This document shows, piece by piece, positions 46,751 through 55,028 of a stretch of DNA of 64,000 nucleotides. Within the stretch, counting starts at the first letter, position 1. Each line of letters opens with the position of its first letter. A program made the translations under genes and the position numbers. This stretch comes from an uncultured Microbulbifer sp. GTDB taxonomy: Bacteria > Pseudomonadota > Gammaproteobacteria > Pseudomonadales > Cellvibrionaceae. The notes under the pieces were generated by a model, which saw nothing but the letters and a program-made list of their open reading frames with translations, was not told the origin of the DNA and ran no database searches. The stretch is from positions 101,262 to 165,261 of the forward strand of contig NZ_CANLDD010000003.1 of assembly GCF_947489355.1 (NCBI RefSeq), in the 5' to 3' direction.

Positions 46751-47052
46751 TGGAGAGAAAGTTAAGTGGTTGATCTCTTAATATGATTTTAGACCTCAAG
46801 GACGAGGGTGCTGAGAAAATTAAGTAATGTTCAGTGGGGTAAGAGATGTTTTCAAAAAATAAGTGTATTAAATCAGTAATTGTGTACAAAGTATTGATTA
46901 TTCACGCTGTAATTTTACACTGCCCACCAAAGCAAAATCTGAGCAGTCCATTTTTACACGCGAAGAAGCTTTAATTGAAATAATTTGGCTGCCATGGCGT
47001 GGCTGTTTATTAGATTACACAGTGCTTTATAGATAGAATATGGAGTAGGAAA
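46751..47052. other. Intergenic region before the foldase genes
   Basis: This is 302 AT-rich bases. An inverted pair ATCTCTTA (about 46,772) and TAAGAGAT (about 46,841) flanks a ~60-base loop; it is not followed by a T-run. A promoter for the foldase genes probably lies here, but no clear -35/-10 pair was found. Confidence 0.4.
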
Positions 47053-47907
47053 ATGAATAGACTTGTCTGGTCCTCGGCGCTTAAAAAATGTGCATTGTTT
47101 GCCCTGGTTATTGCAACGGCAAGCTGTAGCCAGGATGACTCTGGTGTCGTAATTGCAACCGTGGGAGATAAAAAAATTACCCAACAGCAATTTGATGATT
47201 ACCTGGTCTTAAAGCGAATTGATAAGAACCGCATGGATGTGGTGGAGCGTCATAAGGAAGAGTTTTTGCGCCGCGAAGCATTGGCACTGGCCATTGAGCA
47301 GCATGCGGCGGCAGGAAAAAATAACCTGGATATGAAAAAAATTAATGCGGAACTGAATGAGTCTCGCAAAGATGTATTAATGGGTAGATATTTTGAGCAA
47401 TACCTTAATGAGCAGGTCAGTGAAGAGGCAGTGGGTAATTACTACACCGCCAATGCTGAAAAATATGAGAGTAAAAAAGTACAGGTATCTCATATCCTGG
47501 TCCGCGTAAAAGCGCAAGCTACAGAGCAGGAGCGCCAGGCTAAATACACACTCGCTCACCAAATTCACAGTGAGTTGCAGAGCGGAGAGAGCTTTGAGTC
47601 TCTGGTGGAAAAATACTCCGAAGATGCAATTTCTAAGAAGCGGGCGGGAGGCTTGGGTTGGATTTCCGAGGGCGCTATTGGCCCTGAGTTTGCCAAACAA
47701 GCCTTTGAGGTTTTAAAAGCGGGGCAGACCAGTGAACCGGTGATGACGCAATTTGGCTACCACTTGGTTCGGCTCGATGAAGGTCCGGCTGTCATCAAAA
47801 GTCACTTTAATAAAGTTAAAGGTGATATTCGCTACCAGCTGCGCAAAAACGCCAAAGACGCTGAAATAGAGCGCCTGTTAAAAGCTACCCCTGTTGCGCA
47901 GAAATGA
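47053..47907 (+). CDS. PpiC/SurA-type peptidyl-prolyl isomerase, lipoprotein
   Basis: This is a 284-residue periplasmic foldase. A signal peptide ends in the lipobox ATASC (Cys25), so the protein is probably membrane-anchored. Residues 32-130 form the SurA/PrsA-like helical chaperone region, and residues 143-242 form a parvulin domain with VSHILVR (His147), GGLGWISEG, PEFAKQAFEVLKAG and TQFGYHLVRL (His237). These are the usual active-site signatures, so it should be catalytically competent. Such proteins isomerise X-Pro bonds and assist folding of exported proteins. The ATG at 47053 has a GGAGTAGGA ribosome binding site. The next gene overlaps it by four bases (ATGA). Its position between huge exported proteins suggests they are its clients. 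Confidence 0.92.
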   Translation: MNRLVWSSALKKCALFALVIATASCSQDDSGVVIATVGDKKITQQQFDDYLVLKRIDKNRMDVVERHKEEFLRREALALAIEQHAAAGKNNLDMKKINAELNESRKDVLMGRYFEQYLNEQVSEEAVGNYYTANAEKYESKKVQVSHILVRVKAQATEQERQAKYTLAHQIHSELQSGESFESLVEKYSEDAISKKRAGGLGWISEGAIGPEFAKQAFEVLKAGQTSEPVMTQFGYHLVRLDEGPAVIKSHFNKVKGDIRYQLRKNAKDAEIERLLKATPVAQK

Positions 47908-48812
47908 GTAAAGATGTAATGAAAAAAACTGTTATTGCCTCAGCGCTTTCATTGAGCCTGTTGTCAGGCTGTGGTGACGAAGTAGAAAAAACCAAAGTGG
48001 AAAAAGCTATCGTCGCAAGTCCAGATGTCTTGGTCAACGTGGAAGGTAACCCCATTTCCGCACTGGATCTGGACTTAGCCGTTGAGCGTACTACGGGCAG
48101 TGCCGGGATTTTTCAAATAGACGAAAAGGCGCGTGGAAAAATACTTGAGAGCCTGGTGATGTCCAAGGCGCTTGGACTCACTAAAGAAAATGAACTCAGT
48201 GAGCAAGAGCTGGCCAGCTTGAATCGCCAGGTGGCAGCTTACCGGGATGAGCTGCTGGCGAAGAAATATTTACAAGAAAACATCACTCCCGAGCCAGTCA
48301 CCGAGGCAATGGTGGAAGCCTACTATCAGAACAATCAGGATCAGTACGGTGCGCAAGTTCAAAAGCGTTACGAGATTCTAAGAGCTAAAGGCAATATCAG
48401 CAGTGCCGAGCGCACCCGTATCATGGCCCAGCTCAATCTCGCGGCAAGCCGTGATAAAGAAACACATGACTGGCAGGCTCTTGCAAGGTTATTGGAGGCA
48501 AAGAAACTCCCGGTAGCCTATTCGGCGGGCGCCTTTGTACAGGGCACTATGGCAGCGGAGTTTGAACGTGTAATTAACCCGCTTTCTGAGGGGGATGTAT
48601 CCAAAGTCTTTTTTATGCGCAAAGCGCCTGCAGTCGTGAGGGTGACTGAAGTGGTTACGAGCAAACCTAAGCCCCTCGCGCAGGTTAGAAGTGGCATAAG
48701 AAAGCAATTAGCCCCGGTACAACTGCGCAAGGCTATCAAAAAAGCGGCTGAGGAAGTCATGGCAAAGATGGAGATTCAATATCAAACATCGGTCGGCGAA
48801 CAAAATCAATAG
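47904..48812 (+). CDS. Degenerate PpiC/SurA-like lipoprotein
   Basis: This 302-residue partner of the preceding foldase has a signal peptide with lipobox LLSGC (Cys23 from the ATG at 47904, or Cys18 from the ATG at 47919). The SurA-N-like helical part (VLVNVEGNPISALDLDLAVE ... ENELSEQELASLNRQVAAY) is recognisable. The parvulin part is degenerate: where the first protein has VSHILVR this one has KRYEILRAKG, and the second active-site His is replaced in MRKAPAVVRVTEVV. It is probably a chaperone without isomerase activity. It somewhat resembles EpsD-family isomerase-like proteins. The 47904 start was chosen for the ATGA overlap; the 47919 start is a fair alternative. Confidence 0.8.
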   Translation: MSKDVMKKTVIASALSLSLLSGCGDEVEKTKVEKAIVASPDVLVNVEGNPISALDLDLAVERTTGSAGIFQIDEKARGKILESLVMSKALGLTKENELSEQELASLNRQVAAYRDELLAKKYLQENITPEPVTEAMVEAYYQNNQDQYGAQVQKRYEILRAKGNISSAERTRIMAQLNLAASRDKETHDWQALARLLEAKKLPVAYSAGAFVQGTMAAEFERVINPLSEGDVSKVFFMRKAPAVVRVTEVVTSKPKPLAQVRSGIRKQLAPVQLRKAIKKAAEEVMAKMEIQYQTSVGEQNQ

Positions 48813-48868
48813 CGGATATAGCAACCCGGTCTGCTGTGACCCGGATTATTTTTCTTTAGGGTATTTTT

Positions 48869-51800
48869 GTGGATACGTTCATGCGTCGCAATAAACAAAT
48901 AGGAATACTGCTGGGGTTACTTTGTTGTATGTTTGCTTCAGCTCTAGCGCTTGATGCTGAGGCAGCAAAATATAAGTATCACTACTATGAAGGAAGTTAC
49001 ACCGACGTCCCAGACTTATCCAGCCTGGCTCCAAAAAAAATTGGAATGCTCGATGCTCTATCCTTGTCATCGAAAGAAGTGACACAAGATTACGCATATC
49101 TTTTCAAAACAGAGGTGGTTCTTGATTCTTCTGAGGCCTATCGCTTTCAGATTGGGCTGAGGGGAAAGGCACGAGTTACTGTGTCGAACTATGCTCACTC
49201 TATTGTTGTTGAGGGCACTGATGTAAATACACTGCACGATATTTTTAGCAGTAGTTACTCAAGCTTTCCTGCAAATTTAAAACTCACTATTGAATACTTG
49301 GATAACGTGGGCAATGGTGATATCAAATTGGTTTATTCCAGTTACTATGGTGGACACAACCAGGCATCGATGGATAATCTTGCCTTCCATGAAGACGAAT
49401 TTCCCGGTGTTAAATACCAGTACTTTGAATATACACCTTCCCAAACGCTGCCCGATTTAGATAGCTTAACGCCCCATACGAGCGGCGATCTTACAACCGT
49501 TGAAGTGCCACCGGGTGCCACCGCTGACGGGTTCGGTATTCGCTATCAAGGGTATCTTTCCATCACTGAAGCGGGTAACTACCAGATTGTGACAAACTTT
49601 GAGGGCTATAAAACCCGTGAAGTCTGGGCCAGTTACCAGTTTAACCCTGTGCAAAGTAATAATGCTGCCGTTTCATATACTAGTAGTGCCCTGCCACTTG
49701 GTTACGGAACCCACGCCTTTATCATAGACCTGCACAAAACCAGCGCGAATCCGTCTATCGATATCCAGGTGATTACCCCTTCGGGTACTAAGCCCCTGGC
49801 TGATTTATTGCTTCAAGGGTCGACAAACCCCGACCCGGACCCCGACCCCGATCCAGACCCTGAAGCTGATTCTGATAATGATGGGGTGCCGGATGTGGAT
49901 GATGATTTTCCCAACGATCCCAATGAAACCACAGACTCTGATAACGATGGTGTTGGTGACAATGCCGATGTTTATCCTAACGATCCATATCGCACAGAGT
50001 TAGAATCGGTAACAAACATCAGTGCCAAACTGAGTGCAGGCTCCGTTGAATTATCGTGGACAGTGGTTCCAGCCTCCGACACCTTGGTGACAACCTACAA
50101 TATTTTCAGCGGTATTCCTGCCAATGGCTTCATAAACTACAGGCTGCTTCAAAATATTGATCGTGGGACTCCGGGTTATACCGATACCTCGGCCACACCG
50201 GGCAGTACCTATAGCTATTTAATCGAGTCGGTCATGGCCGACGGCACTCGTGCACCCACGGCACCGGCTATTGCGGTCAATATCCCGGCAAATTTTCCAA
50301 ATATTAGTAATCTCGATGGCACAAGCGATCAAAACGGTGTGAGTTTGAGCTGGAGTGCGGCCAATATTGTTTCGGGCAGCCAGTTTGTTATTTCCCGATC
50401 CTTAGAGGGTGGAGCCTATGAAACTATTGCCACGGTCGCCAGCACTGAAAGTACTTATCTCGATACCGTCGCACCAGCCAATGCCAGCGTAGATTATCAA
50501 GTGTTTAACGCTGAAAATTTGAGTGACGGTAATTCCGGTAGCACTTATCAAATTCTCAGCAATATCGAAACCGTCAACGTCATTACCACCGATACCACTC
50601 CAGAACCTCAAAGCGGTGTAGTGGATTACAAATATTACGAAGGCAGCTTTACGCCTTTCCCCGATTTTTCTTCGCTGGTACCATTAAACATCGGCAAGAT
50701 AAATAACCTGGATTTAACACCGGCCCCCGACATCAACAGCGCTAACTACGGCATTACTTACAGCGGTACTTTTCATATCAACGAGGCGGGTGTCTATCTG
50801 ATATATACCCAGGTGCGCCACATTGACATGCGCATGACCGTGACAAAAAACAATGTCAGCGATGAGCTGTTCAATCTCACTGGTCTTGATCAAAACACGA
50901 CCTATAACTCTGGTCAGGGCAGATATTGGACCCCCGGTGAATATCAGTTTGAAATTGAGATGATCGCCGGGCGCTCTAACCCGACAATGAGTTTCTCCTA
51001 TGAGTTCGACGATGGCCCATCACAACCAATTACTAACCTGCTCGGACTTGACTCTGATGAAGACGGTGTAATCGATGCGCTGGATGCCTACCCCAATGAT
51101 CCCGATCGCACCGAACTTGAAAAACTGACAAATTTAATTGCGCAGGTCGCGGATGAAGCTATTGTCATTGATTGGACAGCTGTGGATATTGTCACGAGCA
51201 ATGTCGACACCATAGAGCTGCTGCGTCGGGAGTACGGCAGCGGAACTTATACAACGCTTACGAGCTTGCCTGCTACAGCCACTGAATACACAGATTCTTC
51301 AGTGCTCAATGGAAAAGCCTATGAATATATAGCCGTCAACCAAACAGCTACGGGTATTACCAGTGCGCAGTCAGATAACAGTGCAGTGTTTATTGCCTAT
51401 AACAGCAACTCCGTGGATTCTTTCAGCGCCGTTCAGGAGCCTTCCGGTGTACGCTTGAACTGGAACTCTTCCCACAACGGAGAATTTGTGGTCTTACGTG
51501 GACTTACCGGTGGGGCGTTAAATGAGTTAACCGTCACCACAGATAAAACGTATTTTGACAACACCGTGCAATCGGGCAGCTCATATGATTACGCAACCCA
51601 GGCACGTTTAGTCTTTAGTAACCCCATTACCTCGGCACAGGTTACAGTGGACGGCCCGAGCACTGCACGGGCAACCATTGTCATGCCCAATGCTCTGGTG
51701 ATGAGTTTAACAAACATGCCTGAGATAGGTGAAGGGCAGTACCAAATACTCAGTGGGCCAAATGCGGCTCCCTCGATTGTGGTTGAAGGCAGTTTCGAAA

Positions 51801-54718
51801 ACGCTCTGGGTAGTGTGACGGTCAAGGCGGTGCTGGACACCCAGGAAATAGCCGCCGATGTAGACGGGCAGAATTTTACGGTGACCCTGCCTCGGCCCAC
51901 AGAGGCTAGTGCCTGGCAAATTATTGGCAGTGCTGTCAGTGGAAATATTCAACAGCAAGCAGCGCTGACTCTTGAACTCTTGTGGGATGATCAATCTCCT
52001 TCTATTGTGATCAACGGAGACAATCCACTGGTTACCGCTGAGGATTTAATTACTGTCACAGGTACAGTAAGTGATGCCCAGGGTGTGCAATCAGTGGTGG
52101 TGTCTACTGATCGTCATTCGGGACAAAGCTTCAATGTTTTTGTTGATCAGGACGGAAGCTTTAGTGCTAGTGTACCCATCGAATTCGACGAAAACCGTGT
52201 GAAGGTGAGCGCAACGGACAGCGTTGATAACACGGATTACAAAGTGCTTGTCGTACAGCGGGCAAATATCAACCGCCCGGTTATTTCAATCTCCAGTCAT
52301 ATCAATGGACAGCTTGTTAATGTTGACAGGGCGAGTCTGACAGGAGAGCTGACTACTGCACTGAGCCTGGGGGAGACTTCCTTGTACATCAACGGTCAAC
52401 CGATTGCTCTGACAGAGCAAGCCCAGGGACGCTATAGTTTTGTACTTGCCGATGTGAGCCTGGTAGAAGGTAACAATAAATTCAACTTCGTGGCCAGTGC
52501 CGGAGGCGAGCAATCCGAGCTTGCTTTTACATTGCGATATGAAAAGGACGGTGTGCTCAGTCCTCCGGTGCTAGAGTCCTTGACCCCCACACCAGGTGCG
52601 ACAATTAGCAGCGACTCCTTTATGGTCGCCGGTGCCGTCAGTGCCGATTATCCGTTGACCAATGTGAGTGTTAATGGGCAGCCTGTGCCCATTTATGAAG
52701 GCGCGACCTATGTTAACTTCAGCGACCTGATCAATTTCTCCGGTCAGTCTTCTGTGGATGTGGTGATTGAAGCACAATCATTAACAGGACAAAGTCTTAT
52801 CGAATCCAATACCTACTATTTTGATGACCAGGCGCCGGTCATTGAAACCAGTCTGACAGAAGGTGTTATATGGAATGTGTTTGATAACCCTTATGAGTTA
52901 GCCGGTGTGGTTACCGATACCAATTTCTCAACACTTACCGTTAACGGTCAGGTAGTGGATGTTTATCCCGGTGAACAAGAAAATCAATTTATCTTTCAGG
53001 CGATTTTAAATCTATCCACGCAAAATCCAGGCGACTTAACCCCCATCGAAGTCAAAGCGTTTGATCAGGCGGGCAATATCTCGGTTAAAAATTATCTGTT
53101 GAAACCCCTGCGTGATACAGAAATTGACATAATCGCCCCGCGTATCAACAGTGAGTTTTTAGTCGATGATACACGTTATGATCTGCAGATTCTAGCGCGG
53201 GTAAAAAATCTTCCCGATGATCCCTATGTGTTTGGCCGCGTGCGCAAAGTCTCGGAGATGAGCCAGGATGAAATTACTCAACCCGTGGTCACTATACTCT
53301 GGAACGATGTGACCACTATGACTCTGCATGACAATGGTGTGGTCACTGGTGAAATTACAATACCTGCAGATTCTGCAAGTTATGTTTTACAGCTTTTTGT
53401 TTCTTCTGGATTTCAAAGCATTGACTCCATAAGTTTTGCTAACCGAGGCTTTGTAGTTGAAAACCGTTATACCGCACCTCTTGAGTTGTTACGCACAGAG
53501 CCCGTTAATCTCGCTACCGGTATAGAGCCCAACGAACCGGTTGTGCTTTATTTCAACAAAGGTTTTAACCCTGAAAAAATGACGGTAACTGTTACAGAGA
53601 CGGCCCATGGGAAAACCTATGTCAATAACGATCCTCTAGGAACCAATTTCCTTATGGCCAAAGGGTCTGTTCTTGAAGAGATTCATCGCCAACAATCAAT
53701 TGTACCTGGCGGACTTTCCCAGTTGCCTGGCGATAATATCTATGCGTTTTACCCCGAGCGCGACTTTGCCTATGACGGCCAGGTGCAAGTGGAGGTGAAG
53801 TATCGTGGTGTAGATATTTATGGAGAAGATGAAGAGGAAAAAATCAATCAGTTCCGGTTCCAGATCAGACCACTGCCCACCATGATTGAAGGCGTGGTTG
53901 TCGATCAGTTTGGTCAGTCTGTAGAAAATGTGAAGGTCAGTATTGATCAACTAGATCGCGACACGTTCACAGACAACGAGGGCGCGTTTAGCTTCGGATA
54001 TGGTGATAATGCGACCAATACTATAAAGGGCGGGCTCTATCGATTAAGTATTAATCCCAATTTAACCAATCCCCGTTTTGGTGAAATTAGCAAGCAGGTT
54101 AACGTTGCCAATGGCGAGTTAAACAGCGCCGGAGTTATTAAACTTGCCGTACTCAACAAAGCGATGCCGTTTCAGAATCTTGCCAGTGGCAGTTCGGCGG
54201 TACTGGCTAACGGGGAGTTGACCATGGACTTAACCAATACTTCTCTCAGATTCCCAAATGGTGCTGAGGAGGGTGGTGTACATGTGAATATGTTACGTGC
54301 CCAGGATCTTACGATGCGTGCCATCAGTGGTCTGCAACCTAACTGGGCCTTTGGCCTACAACCGCAAGGTATAACCATAAATGGTAAGTTGGGGCTAAGT
54401 ATTAAAGCGCCTTCGCTCAATGGCAGCTATGACTACTTGCCGGAGGATGGAAAACTGGTGTTGTTGATGGCGAAAGATCGCGATCAAGACATGATGATCC
54501 CAGTGGGTGTTGGCCAAATCAATAATAAGACGATTGAAAGTCTCGCGCCAATTAATGTCCCTGTGCTTGACTACCTGGCCTATGTGCTCGTGCCGGACTC
54601 GGCACAAGAGATGTTACAAAGGTATGCCGACGGCGAAATCAGCTACACCGTATTGGTCACTTTGTTGCAGACAGATAACTCACAAAGTGGAACGGTAACC
54701 CAGGAGCCAGGTCAGTGA
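48869..54718 (+). CDS. Exported PA14 / TSP3 / FN3 / Ig-like multidomain protein
   Basis: This is a 1949-residue protein with a signal peptide (about 1-33). The GTG at 48869 sits seven bases after AGGG; an ATG at 48881 is the alternative. Order by residue: two PA14-like domains (about 37-315, each starting KYxYYEGSYTDVPDL-like); a Asp-Pro run and TSP3 calcium motifs (320-374: DSDNDGVPDVDDDFPNDP); two FN3-like domains; a third PA14 domain (from about 584, YKYYEGSFTPFPDFSSLVP); a second TSP3 motif (728-750); FN3 and several Ig-like domains; an SbsA-like Ig (about 1540-1640); a carboxypeptidase-regulatory-like domain (about 1671-1760, GVVVDQFGQSVENVKVSI). PA14 domains often bind sugars. It follows the foldase genes by 56 bases and is probably in the same operon. 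No enzyme domain or cell-wall/outer-membrane anchor is seen; it may be a surface or matrix partner of the giant protein. Confidence 0.88.
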   Translation: MDTFMRRNKQIGILLGLLCCMFASALALDAEAAKYKYHYYEGSYTDVPDLSSLAPKKIGMLDALSLSSKEVTQDYAYLFKTEVVLDSSEAYRFQIGLRGKARVTVSNYAHSIVVEGTDVNTLHDIFSSSYSSFPANLKLTIEYLDNVGNGDIKLVYSSYYGGHNQASMDNLAFHEDEFPGVKYQYFEYTPSQTLPDLDSLTPHTSGDLTTVEVPPGATADGFGIRYQGYLSITEAGNYQIVTNFEGYKTREVWASYQFNPVQSNNAAVSYTSSALPLGYGTHAFIIDLHKTSANPSIDIQVITPSGTKPLADLLLQGSTNPDPDPDPDPDPEADSDNDGVPDVDDDFPNDPNETTDSDNDGVGDNADVYPNDPYRTELESVTNISAKLSAGSVELSWTVVPASDTLVTTYNIFSGIPANGFINYRLLQNIDRGTPGYTDTSATPGSTYSYLIESVMADGTRAPTAPAIAVNIPANFPNISNLDGTSDQNGVSLSWSAANIVSGSQFVISRSLEGGAYETIATVASTESTYLDTVAPANASVDYQVFNAENLSDGNSGSTYQILSNIETVNVITTDTTPEPQSGVVDYKYYEGSFTPFPDFSSLVPLNIGKINNLDLTPAPDINSANYGITYSGTFHINEAGVYLIYTQVRHIDMRMTVTKNNVSDELFNLTGLDQNTTYNSGQGRYWTPGEYQFEIEMIAGRSNPTMSFSYEFDDGPSQPITNLLGLDSDEDGVIDALDAYPNDPDRTELEKLTNLIAQVADEAIVIDWTAVDIVTSNVDTIELLRREYGSGTYTTLTSLPATATEYTDSSVLNGKAYEYIAVNQTATGITSAQSDNSAVFIAYNSNSVDSFSAVQEPSGVRLNWNSSHNGEFVVLRGLTGGALNELTVTTDKTYFDNTVQSGSSYDYATQARLVFSNPITSAQVTVDGPSTARATIVMPNALVMSLTNMPEIGEGQYQILSGPNAAPSIVVEGSFENALGSVTVKAVLDTQEIAADVDGQNFTVTLPRPTEASAWQIIGSAVSGNIQQQAALTLELLWDDQSPSIVINGDNPLVTAEDLITVTGTVSDAQGVQSVVVSTDRHSGQSFNVFVDQDGSFSASVPIEFDENRVKVSATDSVDNTDYKVLVVQRANINRPVISISSHINGQLVNVDRASLTGELTTALSLGETSLYINGQPIALTEQAQGRYSFVLADVSLVEGNNKFNFVASAGGEQSELAFTLRYEKDGVLSPPVLESLTPTPGATISSDSFMVAGAVSADYPLTNVSVNGQPVPIYEGATYVNFSDLINFSGQSSVDVVIEAQSLTGQSLIESNTYYFDDQAPVIETSLTEGVIWNVFDNPYELAGVVTDTNFSTLTVNGQVVDVYPGEQENQFIFQAILNLSTQNPGDLTPIEVKAFDQAGNISVKNYLLKPLRDTEIDIIAPRINSEFLVDDTRYDLQILARVKNLPDDPYVFGRVRKVSEMSQDEITQPVVTILWNDVTTMTLHDNGVVTGEITIPADSASYVLQLFVSSGFQSIDSISFANRGFVVENRYTAPLELLRTEPVNLATGIEPNEPVVLYFNKGFNPEKMTVTVTETAHGKTYVNNDPLGTNFLMAKGSVLEEIHRQQSIVPGGLSQLPGDNIYAFYPERDFAYDGQVQVEVKYRGVDIYGEDEEEKINQFRFQIRPLPTMIEGVVVDQFGQSVENVKVSIDQLDRDTFTDNEGAFSFGYGDNATNTIKGGLYRLSINPNLTNPRFGEISKQVNVANGELNSAGVIKLAVLNKAMPFQNLASGSSAVLANGELTMDLTNTSLRFPNGAEEGGVHVNMLRAQDLTMRAISGLQPNWAFGLQPQGITINGKLGLSIKAPSLNGSYDYLPEDGKLVLLMAKDRDQDMMIPVGVGQINNKTIESLAPINVPVLDYLAYVLVPDSAQEMLQRYADGEISYTVLVTLLQTDNSQSGTVTQEPGQ
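49829..49865 (+). repeat. Asp-Pro coding microsatellite
   Basis: A six-base period, roughly GACCCN/GATCCN, encodes DPDPDPDPDPDPE, a flexible acidic linker between a PA14 domain and the TSP3 motifs. Such runs may vary in copy number between strains. Confidence 0.7.
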
Positions 54719-55028
54719 TCGCTTCGTTGATATTATGCTCAGCCTCAGCAGAATACGAATTCTTGCAGGGGACAGGCACCCAGGAAATTTATTGTAATTT
54801 CTTTGCCAGTGGCATGCCTGAGCCCAACATCGAAGAATTGCCGGACGGTTATTGTTTGACAAAGAAACAAAAAAAGACGCATTCAATAGACAAATCATTT
54901 GATCGGTTTTCACCTCGTACCATGCCCAGGTTGGTATTTGCTTTTCCCTGAAACGAGAGTCAGCTTCAGCAGAAAATGCTAGTAACGGCACCACAGAGAA
55001 CCGAGAGTTAACAGGAGCAAGTAGGGTA
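54719..55028. other. Intergenic region before the toxin gene
   Basis: This is 310 bases. A GTG-started 78-codon open frame (54715-54951) overlaps the previous stop and has AGGAG at a usable distance, but its product has no recognisable family and is not called. The string GGGGACAGGCACC (54768-54780) matches a motif I associate with REP/RAYT-type transposon-related sequences; this is from memory. Whether the toxin gene has its own promoter here is unclear. Confidence 0.4.

Noticed and set aside
8489..46750. RTX or type I secretion adhesin (LapA-like) identity for the giant protein
   Set aside because: No GGxGxDxxx nonapeptide repeats, no type I C-terminal signal, a Sec-type signal peptide instead, and no LapBCE/LapG-type genes nearby.
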